64,000 nt of DNA, from positions 16,300 through 80,299 of the forward strand of contig RECY01000030.1 in NCBI GenBank assembly GCA_007693785.1. The letters run 5' to 3'. Positions 18,801-25,735 of this stretch are shown here, one piece after another. The stretch comes from Phycisphaerales bacterium. GTDB lineage: Bacteria > Planctomycetota > Phycisphaerae > Phycisphaerales > UBA1924. Both the position numbers and the translations under genes were made by a program. Each line of letters opens with the position of its first letter. The stretch's first letter is position 1. The notes below the pieces were generated by a model. The model had not been told where the DNA came from and did no database searches. It saw only the letters and a program-made list of their open reading frames with translations.

Positions 18801-19036
18801 AAGTTGAACAGCTCGTCCTCGCCCACGCCGAGCTCGCTCGCGACCGAGCCGAGCCCGCCCGCGATCGGCACGCCGGTGGAGGCGGGGAAATTGTCGAGCG
18901 CGCTGAGGAGGACGCGGTTTTCGAGCTGCTCGAAAGCCGCCCGCTCCCGCTCGGGGGCGCTCGTGCCCCGGGCACGCAGGCCCGACGCACGACCGGCCAG
19001 ACCAGAGATCCACGCGCCCAGCTCCACGTTCTTCAT
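12872..19036 (-). CDS. Giant secreted protein with planctomycete LEPR-like motif and PPC-like repeats
   Basis: This 2054-residue protein starts at ATG 19036, which has GTGGAG 6 bases upstream. Residues 35-46 read FEQLENRVLLSA, the planctomycete N-terminal motif thought to mark exported giant proteins. The body is a series of beta-rich modules resembling bacterial pre-peptidase C-terminal (PPC) domains. Several begin DDHANYDPSD, DDHARFGDWG, DDHADEGEFD or DDHANAGAFD, continue with DTDLFTF or DSDVFSI and end in GEYRLFI or GAYNIAV type strands. The last 450 residues carry other repeats (FISLANPNDYEVTYTLRV, FLVYYNPSPFEVDVTLTV) resembling adhesin strands. It is Asp-rich and almost free of Cys, and no C-terminal anchor is visible. 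A surface or extracellular matrix role is likely. Confidence 0.85.
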   Translation of the reverse strand: MKNVELGAWISGLAGRASGLRARGTSAPERERAAFEQLENRVLLSALDNFPASTGVPIAGGLGSVASELGVGEDELFNFVLTNRTWIAIQAEATSGDLDTRIELYRDSTLMPGTPMPVTNANNQPLASSNDGILTGPGVITDAWLGAVLNPGTYFVLVISENETNGEFSLNLDTNTVAGGTPDDTSGVLNIFGEITTPGQDTIYRVDIPDNDDFNGIATFNAIGLDTLDTKLDVFDRNGIRLFTNSQAGFFNDAFGVSASRAGETFYIRIRSDELAGPNAVGEYDIAIDAISTIINLDPVTRIGNAGGGAGGTATDQFEFTAQASGVAIINIAPAGFIPLIDGTISLYNENGTLLAFNDTFFGDIPKLSTVLTGGERYFVVIAGFDQAFSGSFSIQVESAITGNTNPFAPGLPDDHANYDPSDPSSLQRATPIVWSDPVLLNDVSGLQAGPELVDHRLVQVGQGWGRIESTNDSDLFVFVPPISMLGGFDGITDTDEDNDDRIIWAEGNRPSTRVELLVNLPDFLSNSGDIATPAISFLSTEIRVLDSRGNTVYVDNTNVFTGLFPPGVPVGNDPAGSLNPARWPPEVDAQEAGWTFSDDGVFSFEVWGGEAYFIEVRSQQATGRYNLEVIVDAVSDPTNPANLDPDGGELVDQISLIQDQPRAGNFTAAREITLPGPFFDRRLSDTLTTNGFFDRSSGIARSFIFTDGREDYEDDPDPPNPQHPRPSVIAPDPLNTIDGAIAAADGGIVILEEHLLPRIMHPLDTDVYFFRAPKTGAVEIRIQTNDLDDTYSEIIVDDTAFSTFEPDPDDPDAPPPDPTITVNNRNRNFDSPLDSALRIFNNDFQQIAYNNNNTAMVGATETRNVGTLAEVDFNDRDARVTFNVVQGEVYFIQVESGQREAYLANRADPTVPVDWMRLIGAYDVLITTVTEPSLSAIIDGDDFPDADINGVIPGVIGEFTRNIAAHIGINPNGNGTIAGTIQPNAIRPNPVDTDLFRFRAIASGEVTITVTPGPGLAPVVSLADNDGAVFRSEAAAQGQAFTFTFNVIQGDDVFLIMAGADGTTGAYNIAVDAPAFTDDHARFGDWGNATPIPLNDFLGAASVTGQFESFGDSDVFSIQPVGFGGVTVTVTDLVDTPQAIFEIYESTVDPVGNVVLRRIGFVDTATGTSRSFTFNPTPADQRVTGDLELPNYYIVVRGETDLATGTYRLDVTFDPTDDHADEGEFDLATRIPIDAETGAGAESGVIEKLTDSDIFVFTPKAQGDGTITVTGAEGFNPRVRIFFEGETDPVATFDPGSSVVVIDSIFAQGTDYYIVVDAGAGSTETGAYDIDVLTVAPDDHANAGAFDFATTLTFSTITGNAFIGATTPGNPGNPQIDYEGDTDLFTFVAIEEGGYIISVTPVGAPGYAPTLTIFNQSRSVIGTASAAAGGVVTFTTEDFAIGDRLYVLVGGTGTGEYRLFIDGPVPGSPGGPGGDPGEVDFENPAVPPINQNTGNARADGSINEPGDRALYTFVVPDAEGRTRLTDVYIKVFRTDGSALDATISVFGAPNELPQNLIAESAGPVPGSAATLEFQAAAGQQLWVIIAGIDESVGDFEIFFNAEPEVFTLYYPEGFASSDIREFISLANPNDYEVTYTLRVQYEGDAAGATIVSNVTLGAGARGGITLSDGAGFIIDGLTPDVPYAIILESDGPLAGTLSRYDFDSAVGDALTDVTGDTWTFARVERQPGSVFDFLVYYNPSPFEVDVTLTVALPDGGFFTETRTVGAERRGGWNIDQTAGLPVGIFGATIAAQATDAANDAAFQGIVASLTHYNQAEAAGFAILGDHTGGATTGAITRLINGGGVTAEITIHNPGDTDAVVTLNGDYIRVNLPDYFRVVNVPAGQTVVLRGAGIGFANNQPVGLTYTSDIPVAVAAAEFQLGEANANAGVSIANERWFFGDAFINSLLAGENYFETLAFYNPTDTDTTVTVELLFLNSDVETITIDLAAGGFAELLLHQAPEILNRADPLSYFSIVVSAPLPIVATLTHYDLFLSGGWSIAGSNIGIPTPFTLL

Positions 19037-19557
19037 CGCCGGCTCCACTCTCATTGGGCGGGGTCGGGTCCCGTCCTCGCCCGGTCTTTCGCTCGCTCGA
19101 ACCGCCTGACCCGCGGTCCGGGCCGAATCTTTCCCACCTCGCCCCGTCCGTGACGGGCCGTGCTCTCCACGCTTCGCCTCGGCGCCCGGGCTCCCGGCCA
19201 CCCTGACCGGTCAACCCCGACCGGTCCATCGCCCCACGAACCCGCACTGCTCGTGCTACTGAGAGCGCGCCTCGCGCCCCGGGCGTCCGTCAACGGGCCG
19301 ACGCGGCACACGCCCGCCCGACCCCCCGGACCGCTCCCGAGCCCGCCGACCGACCCCGCCCCCGCGTTGCACGGCGGCACAGGCCCGCGAGCCCTCCTCG
19401 CCCGGAACCAACGTCCCCCCGGCACACGCCGAGACGACACCGCTCCGGACCGACACAGAATAACCCAACCGCACGCCCCGTGTCGAGCCCGCTCCATCGC
19501 TTCGCTCCCCGCGACAAGGGGTTCCAATCCCGATCCTGGGGCTTCTACCCTCTCCAT
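19037..19557. other. 521-bp divergent intergenic region, giant gene leader and hscB upstream region
   Basis: No gene is evident. The minus-strand part would be the long leader of the giant gene. A weak minus-strand minus-10-like TATTCT lies near 19461-19466 without a convincing minus-35. The only structured signal is a pair of GACCGGTC palindromes at 19205-19226 (listed separately). The rest is C-rich with no long stem. Confidence 0.5.
19205..19226. promoter_or_regulatory. Paired GACCGGTC palindromes, possible operator
   Basis: Two identical 8-bp palindromes GACCGGTC are separated by AACCCC, so their centres are 14 bp apart. They lie about 170 bp upstream of the giant-gene start in the divergent region with hscB. 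A repeated dyad in this position could bind a dimeric regulator. Chance occurrence in GC-rich DNA cannot be excluded. Confidence 0.3.
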
Positions 19558-20100
19558 ATGAGCACCGAGCCCGACCCCTTCGCCCAACTCGCCCTCCGCC
19601 CGACCTTCGACCTCGAGCCCGCGGCTCTCCGAAAGGCCTATCTCGCCCGGGTCGCCCAGCTTCATCCGGATCTCCAAGGCGAGCGGAACGACGAGCCCGA
19701 CCCTCAGGCCGCCGCTCTCAACCGGGCCCGTCGCGTGCTGGAAGACCCGGAATCGAGGGCCAACGCCCTGCTGATCCGCCTCGGCGGGGCGGCGAGCGCC
19801 GAAGACAAAGCCCTGCCCCCGGGCTTCCTGATGGAGATTCTCGATCTCCGCGAGCGGATCGAGGCGACGCTCGCGGGGGGCTCTCCGGCGGATCGGGCGT
19901 TGTGCCAGGAGGAGGCCGACGAGCGACGGGCGGCCCACATCGCCCGCATCGAGGCCCTGTTCCGGGCTCTCGGCGACCCGCCCGCTCCTTCGGACCTGGC
20001 GGCGATCCGGACCGAGCTCAACGCGTGGCGGTACACCGAGCGCCTGATCGAGCAACTCGATCCGGGGTACGACCCCGTGCGGGCTGATTTCAAGGGCTGA
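19558..20100 (+). CDS. hscB: Fe-S cluster co-chaperone HscB (J-domain)
   Basis: HscB delivers the IscU scaffold to the Hsp70 HscA during iron-sulfur cluster assembly in the cytoplasm. The 180-residue protein has a J-domain at the N-terminus (FAQLALRPTFDLEPAALRKA) with the essential HPD in VAQLHPDLQGERND. The C-terminal helical domain contains RVLEDPESRANALLIRLGG and LPPGFLMEILDLRERIEA, the IscU-binding region. ATG 19558 is the start of the J-domain; an upstream in-frame start adds unrelated sequence. No hscA or isc genes are next to it. The family call is good, although a general DnaJ-like role remains possible. Confidence 0.82.
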   Translation: MSTEPDPFAQLALRPTFDLEPAALRKAYLARVAQLHPDLQGERNDEPDPQAAALNRARRVLEDPESRANALLIRLGGAASAEDKALPPGFLMEILDLRERIEATLAGGSPADRALCQEEADERRAAHIARIEALFRALGDPPAPSDLAAIRTELNAWRYTERLIEQLDPGYDPVRADFKG

Positions 20101-20223
20101 CCGCCCAGAGGCGCCTCCAAGCAGCGTGTCCCGAGCATGGACGGGGCAACGGGTGCGGTGGTGTCGGAATATGTTGTGCGCGGCGCGTTGTACGCGCCGG
20201 AGTGCGCCTTCGATCTGCCGCCT

Positions 20224-21588
20224 ATGTCGCCCGACGTCGTGTTTTTGCTGTTGCTCCCGGTGCTCGTGCTGCTGAGCGGGCTGTGCTCCGGTTCGGAGAC
20301 GGCGTTGTTCGGCCTGACGCACGCGGACCGCATCCGCCTGCGGGCCGAGCGCCCCGCGGCGTCGCGCGTGGTGGCGCGCCTGCTCAGCGAGCCCCGGAAG
20401 CTGCTGCTGACGGTGCTGCTCCTGAACATGAGCGTGAACGTGAGCTACTTCGTGCTCTCGAGCGCGCTGGCGCTGCGCGCGAGCACGCCGCTGATCGCGG
20501 TGGGGATCAGCGTGGGCACGCTGGCGGTGATCATCCTGTTCGGCGAGATCCTCGCGAAGCTGCTGGCGAACGCCGACCGTGTGCGTGCGGCCGGGCTGGT
20601 GGCCCGCCCGATCGCGGCGGCACAAACGACGGTGGCGCCGCTGCTGGGCGCGATGGAGCGGGCGCTGGTCGCGCCGCTGGCGCGGGTGCTCGCCCCGCAC
20701 AGGCATCGCAGCCGTGCGCCGGGCGCGGACGAGCTGACGGCGTTGCTCGCCGAGGCGAGCCGCCTGGGCGCGATCGACAGCCACGAGCAGCGTCTGCTCG
20801 CGGAGGTGGTGGAGCTCGGGCGCAAGCGCGTGCGCGACGTGATGACGCCGCGGGTGGATATCGAGTGGATCGACGAGCGCAAGCTGTCGCCCGGGCTGGT
20901 GCTGGAGACGTTGCGCAAGATCCGTCACAACACGGTGCCGATCGCGCGTGGGGAGCTCGAGGGCCCGACGATCCTCGGGTTGCTGGACGCGCGTCGGTAC
21001 CTGGCGGCTTCGAGAGCCGCCCCCGTGCGCACGCTCACGCCTTATCTCACGCCCGCACGGTTTGTGCCGGAGAACGTGCGGCTCGATCAGCTCCTGGAGC
21101 ACTTCCGGGCGACCGGTTCGCACACCGCGCTCGGCGTGGACGAACTCGGCGGGGTCAGCGGGCTCGTGCAGGTCGAGGACGTCGTGCGGACGCTCGTGGA
21201 GGCGGTGGGGGATGAGCCGGAGGACGATCGGGAGACCGCGCACCTGGTGGGCCTCGGCACGTGGTCGGTCCCGGGGCGTCTGCCGCTGCACGACCTGATC
21301 GACGACTTCGGGCTCGATCCGGCGTTGTTGGATCGTCGCGTCTCGACGGTTGCGGGGCTCGTGCAGCTCCGCCTGGGGCGACTGCCGGAGGCGGGCGATC
21401 TCGTCCGGCTCGGGCATGTGGAGATCGAGGTCGAGCACGTTTCGGGCCGGACGGTGGATCGCCTCTTGCTGCGCGACGCGGAGCCGCAGGCGGGCGAGGG
21501 CTCGGACCCGTCGTCGCCGTGGTCTTCGCCGGATGAGCCGCCGGAGGACGACCGTCCGGTAGCGCCCCCGTCCGGAGGCCGCCCATGA
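20224..21588 (+). CDS. CNNM/CorC-like membrane protein with DUF21 and CBS domains (first of pair)
   Basis: This 454-residue protein has an N-terminal DUF21/CNNM transmembrane domain (SGLCSGSETALFGLTHADRI, then LLLTVLLLNMSVNVSYFVLS) with about four TM segments. It is followed by a CBS pair (RVRDVMTPRVDIEWIDE; HTALGVDELGGVSGLVQVED) and a C-terminal CorC/HlyC domain (GTWSVPGRLPLHDLIDDFGL). The family is linked to magnesium or other cation transport. ATG 20224 fits the first TM segment. ATG 20137 would add 29 residues, and neither start has a strong ribosome site. It overlaps the next paralogue by four bases. Confidence 0.85.
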   Translation: MSPDVVFLLLLPVLVLLSGLCSGSETALFGLTHADRIRLRAERPAASRVVARLLSEPRKLLLTVLLLNMSVNVSYFVLSSALALRASTPLIAVGISVGTLAVIILFGEILAKLLANADRVRAAGLVARPIAAAQTTVAPLLGAMERALVAPLARVLAPHRHRSRAPGADELTALLAEASRLGAIDSHEQRLLAEVVELGRKRVRDVMTPRVDIEWIDERKLSPGLVLETLRKIRHNTVPIARGELEGPTILGLLDARRYLAASRAAPVRTLTPYLTPARFVPENVRLDQLLEHFRATGSHTALGVDELGGVSGLVQVEDVVRTLVEAVGDEPEDDRETAHLVGLGTWSVPGRLPLHDLIDDFGLDPALLDRRVSTVAGLVQLRLGRLPEAGDLVRLGHVEIEVEHVSGRTVDRLLLRDAEPQAGEGSDPSSPWSSPDEPPEDDRPVAPPSGGRP

Positions 21589-22577
21589 GCACGACCGAGA
21601 CCGTGATGTGGCTGCTGCTCGCGCTGGTCGGTTTCGCCGGCTCGGCGCTCTGCTCGGGGCTCGAGACCGGGCTCTACCGGATCAACCGGGTGCGACTGGC
21701 GGTCCGGGCGGCCGGCGAGCCGCCCGACGTTCGCGCCCGATCCCTGCAGCGCGAGCTGGAGCGCCCGGACCGCCTGCTGGCAAGCCTGCTGATCGGCAAC
21801 AACCTGTTCAACTACTTCGGCACCGTGGGGGTGACGGCCCTGCTCGGGGTGTTCGGGTTCGGCGAGATCGCGGTGATCGTGCTGTCGGCGCTGGTCATCA
21901 CGCCGCTGCTGCTGATCTTTGCCGAGAGCCTGCCGAAGGAGGTGTTCCGCCTTTCGAGCGACCGCCTGACGCCGCGTCTGACGCCGTTCCTGGTGTGGAG
22001 CCGTCGCCTGTACACGGGTGTGGGGGCGCTCCCGCTGGTGGTCGGCTTCGGGCGTTGGGCGTCGCGGGTCGTGGGGGCGGACCCCTCGGCGACGGTGAGT
22101 GACAGCCCGCGCGAGCGGGTTGCGGCTCTGCTCCAAGAATCGGCGGGGGACGGCTCGATCACGGCCGCCCAGTCCACGCTCGCCGACCGCGCGCTGCGGA
22201 TGGGGCGGCTGACGGTGGAGGAAGAGATGGTCGCGTGGCGTCGTGTGCGGACGGTGCCGGCGGGGCTGGATCGCGAGCGTCTGCTCGATCGCTTGGCGTC
22301 GATGCCCTATGCGCGGGCGCCCGTGCTGGACCGTCGCGGGCGCGTGGTGGGCGTGCTGCGCCACGCGGACCTCTGGCTCTTCCCGGACGAGCCGATCGAG
22401 GCGTTGATCCGCGAGCCGGCGCGACTTAACGGGAGCGAGCCGCTGCGGGTCGCGCTGTTGCAGACGGTCGCGAGCCCCGCACGGTGCGCGATCATCGAAC
22501 GGGGGCGGGTGCCCCTGGGCTTCGCGACGCCGAAAGATCTTGTTGAGCCGCTGACCGGTGAACTTCCGGCCTGGTAA
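21585..22577 (+). CDS. CNNM-like DUF21 membrane protein (second of pair)
   Basis: This 330-residue paralogue of the preceding gene has the DUF21 membrane domain: ALCSGLETGLYRINRVRLAV, LLIGNNLFNYFGTVGVTALL and ITPLLLIFAESLPKEVFRLS. It retains a degenerate CBS region (YARAPVLDRRGRVVGVLRHA) but lacks the C-terminal CorC domain. Its ATG overlaps the upstream stop (ATGA), so the two are translated together and may form a heteromeric transporter or regulator. The role is inferred from the family. Confidence 0.82.
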   Translation: MSTTETVMWLLLALVGFAGSALCSGLETGLYRINRVRLAVRAAGEPPDVRARSLQRELERPDRLLASLLIGNNLFNYFGTVGVTALLGVFGFGEIAVIVLSALVITPLLLIFAESLPKEVFRLSSDRLTPRLTPFLVWSRRLYTGVGALPLVVGFGRWASRVVGADPSATVSDSPRERVAALLQESAGDGSITAAQSTLADRALRMGRLTVEEEMVAWRRVRTVPAGLDRERLLDRLASMPYARAPVLDRRGRVVGVLRHADLWLFPDEPIEALIREPARLNGSEPLRVALLQTVASPARCAIIERGRVPLGFATPKDLVEPLTGELPAW

Positions 22578-22721
22578 ACACGAACATAGCGTGTGGCGTT
22601 CGCGCCGAGTTTTCCTCCCATCCCTCCGCAACGCGAGCGGGAAGGCCCGCACAGAGGAATACGCGGGGGGACGCGGTGGTTTTCATGTGCGCCCTTGTCC
22701 AGCCGCGGAGTGACGACTTTC

Positions 22722-23207
22722 ATGAAGCCGATGAACAACCCCACGCCCAAGCCGCGATCCAGAGCGCTCGCGAACACGCTCGTGTTTACGGTGGTGATCG
22801 CGTTGCTCTTGGTCGGGCAGTTTTTTCTATTCCGCGCGAGCCCGGTGCCGACGCCTGAGCTCTTCGGCGGGCGGACGAGCCTGCAGCAGGCGATGGCTGA
22901 CGGCGCGCAGGCCGGCAAGCCTGTTTTTGCGATGGCGACCGCCGACTGGTGCGGCCCATGCCAGCAACTCAAGGCCGGGGCCCTGCAGGACGAGCGGCTT
23001 GTCGCCTTCCTCACCGAGCACACCGTGCCGGTGTACATCGACGTCGATGTCAACGGGAGCGACGCGAACACGCTCGGCGTCCGCGGCATCCCGGCGCTCT
23101 ACCTCATCGGGCCCGACGGCGAACCCCTCGCCCAAACCGTCGGCAGCGCCAGCGCCGAAGCCCTTCTGCACTGGGCCCAGACCGCGATCAACAACAACGA
23201 GCCCTGA
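22722..23207 (+). CDS. Membrane-anchored thioredoxin-like protein
   Basis: This 161-residue protein has one N-terminal membrane helix (LANTLVFTVVIALLLVGQFF) and a periplasm-facing thioredoxin fold. The redox motif is WCGPC in ATADWCGPCQQLKAGALQDE, and the cis-Pro region is GVRGIPALYLIGPDG. It probably reduces or isomerises disulfides, or recycles a partner oxidoreductase in the envelope. ATG 22722 has GGAG about 12 bases upstream; a second ATG follows at 22731. The gene follows the CNNM pair after 144 bp and is probably a separate unit. Confidence 0.85.
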   Translation: MKPMNNPTPKPRSRALANTLVFTVVIALLLVGQFFLFRASPVPTPELFGGRTSLQQAMADGAQAGKPVFAMATADWCGPCQQLKAGALQDERLVAFLTEHTVPVYIDVDVNGSDANTLGVRGIPALYLIGPDGEPLAQTVGSASAEALLHWAQTAINNNEP

Positions 23208-23228
23208 TCCCACCCACTCCGCTGCACA

Positions 23229-23298
23229 GGGCCAGACGGCAAAAATGCCAGAAGGCCACACCGGAGACCGCCTTGGGGCTGGCTTCGGATCTGGCCCT
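23229..23298. other. Structured gap between convergent genes
   Basis: AGGGCCAGA near 23228 is the reverse complement of TCTGGCCCT near 23290, so the region can close as a long stem. An inner small hairpin, GGCAAAAATGCC, lies inside it. The stem sits between the thioredoxin and DUF1015 stops and may end transcription from both sides, though there is no T-run. Confidence 0.4.
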
Positions 23299-23326
23299 CC
23301 GGCCCTTTGCGCGTTTGGATGTTGCC

Positions 23327-24676
23327 CTACGCCAGCGGGTTGATGAACAGGCCGGTCGCGAGCTTCGGGTAGAAGAACGTCGACTTCTGCGGCATCAGCT
23401 CGTTCGCCTTGCAGATATCCCGTACGGCGTCCAGCGGCGTCGGGCGGACGATGATCGCGACCTGCGCGCGCCCGCCGCCGGAGATCGCGGCCCCGGTTTC
23501 CTCACCCTTGCCGATCGCGAGCACCTCGGGCATCGAGTGCGGGAAGGCCCACTTGACCGGCTCGCCCCGGTTCATCTCCGGCTCGCAGATCTCCTCGACG
23601 ATCAGGTGCTGCGCGAGCGCGACGTCGAGCGTGCGCCAAGCCTCGGGCTTCTCCGGGAAGCGGTCGCTGAGCGGGTCGTTGCCCGCGGGGGTCGCGGTGA
23701 AGCAGAGCCCGGTCGCGAAGTCGTAGATCCCGAAGACGTTGGGCGTGTCGGAGCGGTCGGCCCGCTTGTCCATCGCGTCCTCGATCTTCAGGGGGTCGTT
23801 GTCGCAGGCCTCGATGTTCAGATGGGCCCCGGCGGCCTCTTCGAAGCGCTCGATGGTGTAGTCCTGCATCCCGCCCAGCACGCGGTGCGTCGGGCCGATC
23901 GCCAGGCCGGGGTCGCTCATGCTGACCATGACGAACATGCAGCGACGGGCCGGGTGGTCGGTGGGGACTTGGCCCTCGGATTCCAGGTGCTGCAGATAGT
24001 TGACGGCCGTGTTGTAGCGGTGGTGCCCGTCGGCGATGAAGATGTCCTCGCCCGCGAGGGCCTCGGCGTACTTGGCGATGGTCGCCTCGTCGTCGACGGT
24101 CCAGACCTCGTGGGTGACGCCGTCGCCCATGTCGGCGGTCATGTCCGCCTTGCGGCTGTCCATGATCTCGCGGACGAGGGCGGTCGCGGCGCCGTCCTCA
24201 TCGGGGTGCATCCCGAAGATGGGGCTGAACTGGGCTTGGGCGGCCTTCATGAGGGCGAGCCGGTCTTCCTTGGGCCCGCTGAAGGTCTGTTCGTGGGGGA
24301 GAACGCCGCCGCCCTCGCGCGGGCCGAGGGGCTGGGTCTCGACGCAGCAGGCCATGCCGCAGCGCTGGTATTTTTCGCCTCGGAAGCTGAAGTTCTGGCG
24401 GTAGGCGAAGATGGCGGGTTTTTCGCAGCGTTCGAGCGTGCCGCTGAGGAGCATGGCTCGGTAGCTGTCGGCGGCCTTGGCGTAGGCCTCAGGCGGGCCG
24501 AGTTCTTTGGCGGGGACGTGGGGGAGGTCGATGCCGACGACGTTGGCGTCGTTTTTGGCGAGCAGGGCGGCGCGGCTCTTGGCGTCGAGCACGTCGTAGG
24601 GCGGGGCGACAACGGCGCTCACGTCGCCCGAACCACCTTGGTACTGCACCGCCCGAAAGGGATACACAGCCGGCAT
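23327..24676 (-). CDS. DUF1015 family protein
   Basis: This 449-residue cytoplasmic protein of the DUF1015 family shows the hallmark AVVAPPYDVLDAKSRAALLA near the N-terminus. VLPHEQTFSGPKEDRLALMK (about 127-146) and EDIFIADGHHRYNTAVNYLQ (about 209-228) follow. The ADGHHRY motif resembles the catalytic site of the free-serine kinase/ParB-like fold, so a nucleotide-dependent kinase activity is possible but not shown. A perfect AGGAGG lies 8 bases upstream of ATG 24676, one of the strongest ribosome sites in the window. It is divergent from purQ, with a type E repeat between them. Confidence 0.88.
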   Translation of the reverse strand: MPAVYPFRAVQYQGGSGDVSAVVAPPYDVLDAKSRAALLAKNDANVVGIDLPHVPAKELGPPEAYAKAADSYRAMLLSGTLERCEKPAIFAYRQNFSFRGEKYQRCGMACCVETQPLGPREGGGVLPHEQTFSGPKEDRLALMKAAQAQFSPIFGMHPDEDGAATALVREIMDSRKADMTADMGDGVTHEVWTVDDEATIAKYAEALAGEDIFIADGHHRYNTAVNYLQHLESEGQVPTDHPARRCMFVMVSMSDPGLAIGPTHRVLGGMQDYTIERFEEAAGAHLNIEACDNDPLKIEDAMDKRADRSDTPNVFGIYDFATGLCFTATPAGNDPLSDRFPEKPEAWRTLDVALAQHLIVEEICEPEMNRGEPVKWAFPHSMPEVLAIGKGEETGAAISGGGRAQVAIIVRPTPLDAVRDICKANELMPQKSTFFYPKLATGLFINPLA

Positions 24677-24750
24677 CGCGGAACCTCCTGCGGAAATGAG
24701 AAGCGAACGCCCGGATCGGCCGGGCGATGGTCGAGACTATAGGGGGAAGG

Positions 24751-24844
24751 GATCAGCGATTAGCCATCAGCCATCAGGGATCAGGATTGGGGATCGCGTG
24801 CCTGCCCGAGCTCTGATGGCTGATCCCGGATCGCTGACGGCTAT
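24751..24844. repeat. Type E inverted repeat with tandem-word arms
   Basis: The left arm holds short tandem words (GATTAG, CCATCAG, CCATCAG, GGATCAGG). The right arm, CTGATGGCTGATCCCGG then ATCGCTGACGGCTATCC, is a near reverse complement of the left. The arms are separated by about 25 bp. It lies between the divergent starts of the DUF1015 gene and purQ and reaches to within 9 bp of the purQ ATG, so it must be in the purQ leader or promoter. Confidence 0.75.
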
Positions 24845-24852
24845 CCTCTCCC

Positions 24853-25650
24853 ATGCCGACCGCGCTCATCCTCCGCACGGCGGGGACCAACTGCGATGAA
24901 GAACTCGCCCGGGCGTTTGAGCTTGCCGGTGCGCAGGCCGACCGTCGCCACGTCGACGCCCTCGCGACCGATCCGTCCCCGATCCGCGACGCCGACCTGA
25001 TCGCGTTTCCGGGCGGGTTCAGCTACGGGGATGACGTGGCGAGCGGGCGTCTGTTGGCGTTGCGTTGCCGGGAGCGGTTGTGGCCCGCGTTGCGCGAGGC
25101 CGCGGCCCGGGGGACGCCCATGATCGGCGTCTGCAACGGGTTCCAGGTGATGACCCAGGCGGGCCTGCTCCCCGGGCCCGAAGCCGGTCGCGCCTGGCCC
25201 GAGGACGCGCCGGAGCCGACAGTCGCGCTCGCCGACAACGCCTCGGCCCGTTTTGTCGATCGCTGGGTGCGCCTGCGTGTCGAGCCGGGGAGCTCGTGCC
25301 TCTGGACGCGTCCGCTGGTGGATCTCCCGCCGGAGCGTTGCCTGCTCCCGATCGCGCACGCCGAGGGTCGCTTCGTGGCCCCGCGCGAGGTGCTGGACGG
25401 TCTGGAGGCGTCTGGCCGGGTGGCGTTGCGCTACGCCGAGCCCGTCAACGGCTCGGCCCGCGACATCGCGGGCATCTGCGACGCGAGCGGACGCATCTTC
25501 GGGCTGATGCCCCACCCCGAGCGGTACACCGACCACACGCGTCACCCGTGCTTCACGCGATTGGGCGAGCGCGAGCGTTCGGGCGACACGCCCGGGCTGG
25601 CGATGTTCCGCGCGGCCGTGGAGGCCGTCCGCGCCGGCGCGGCGGTCTGA
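24853..25650 (+). CDS. purQ: Phosphoribosylformylglycinamidine synthase, glutaminase subunit
   Basis: PurQ hydrolyses glutamine and passes ammonia to PurL in step four of purine synthesis. The 265-residue protein begins TALILRTAGTNCDEELARAF as in PurQ. It has the oxyanion motif FPGGFSYGDDVASGRLLALR, the nucleophile Cys in MIGVCNGFQVMTQAGLLPG, and the catalytic His/Glu in GLMPHPERYTDH. The length suits a separate subunit, so a distinct purL and a purS should exist elsewhere. The ATG follows a type E repeat directly, with no clear ribosome site. Confidence 0.93.
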   Translation: MPTALILRTAGTNCDEELARAFELAGAQADRRHVDALATDPSPIRDADLIAFPGGFSYGDDVASGRLLALRCRERLWPALREAAARGTPMIGVCNGFQVMTQAGLLPGPEAGRAWPEDAPEPTVALADNASARFVDRWVRLRVEPGSSCLWTRPLVDLPPERCLLPIAHAEGRFVAPREVLDGLEASGRVALRYAEPVNGSARDIAGICDASGRIFGLMPHPERYTDHTRHPCFTRLGERERSGDTPGLAMFRAAVEAVRAGAAV

Positions 25651-25735
25651 GCGTGACGCGGCGTCGAAGCGCGGCGGTTGAGGCCTGTTTTCGGCTCGGG
25701 ATCGCCAGGGCGGATCTCGGTAGGCTGCACGGCGC

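Noticed and set aside
12950..19153. A 2067-codon plus-strand open frame opposite the giant gene
   Set aside because: It is the mirror of a GC-rich coding sequence. Its product is Val/Asp/Gly-rich low complexity, and the minus strand holds the ENRVLLSA motif, ribosome site and terminator.
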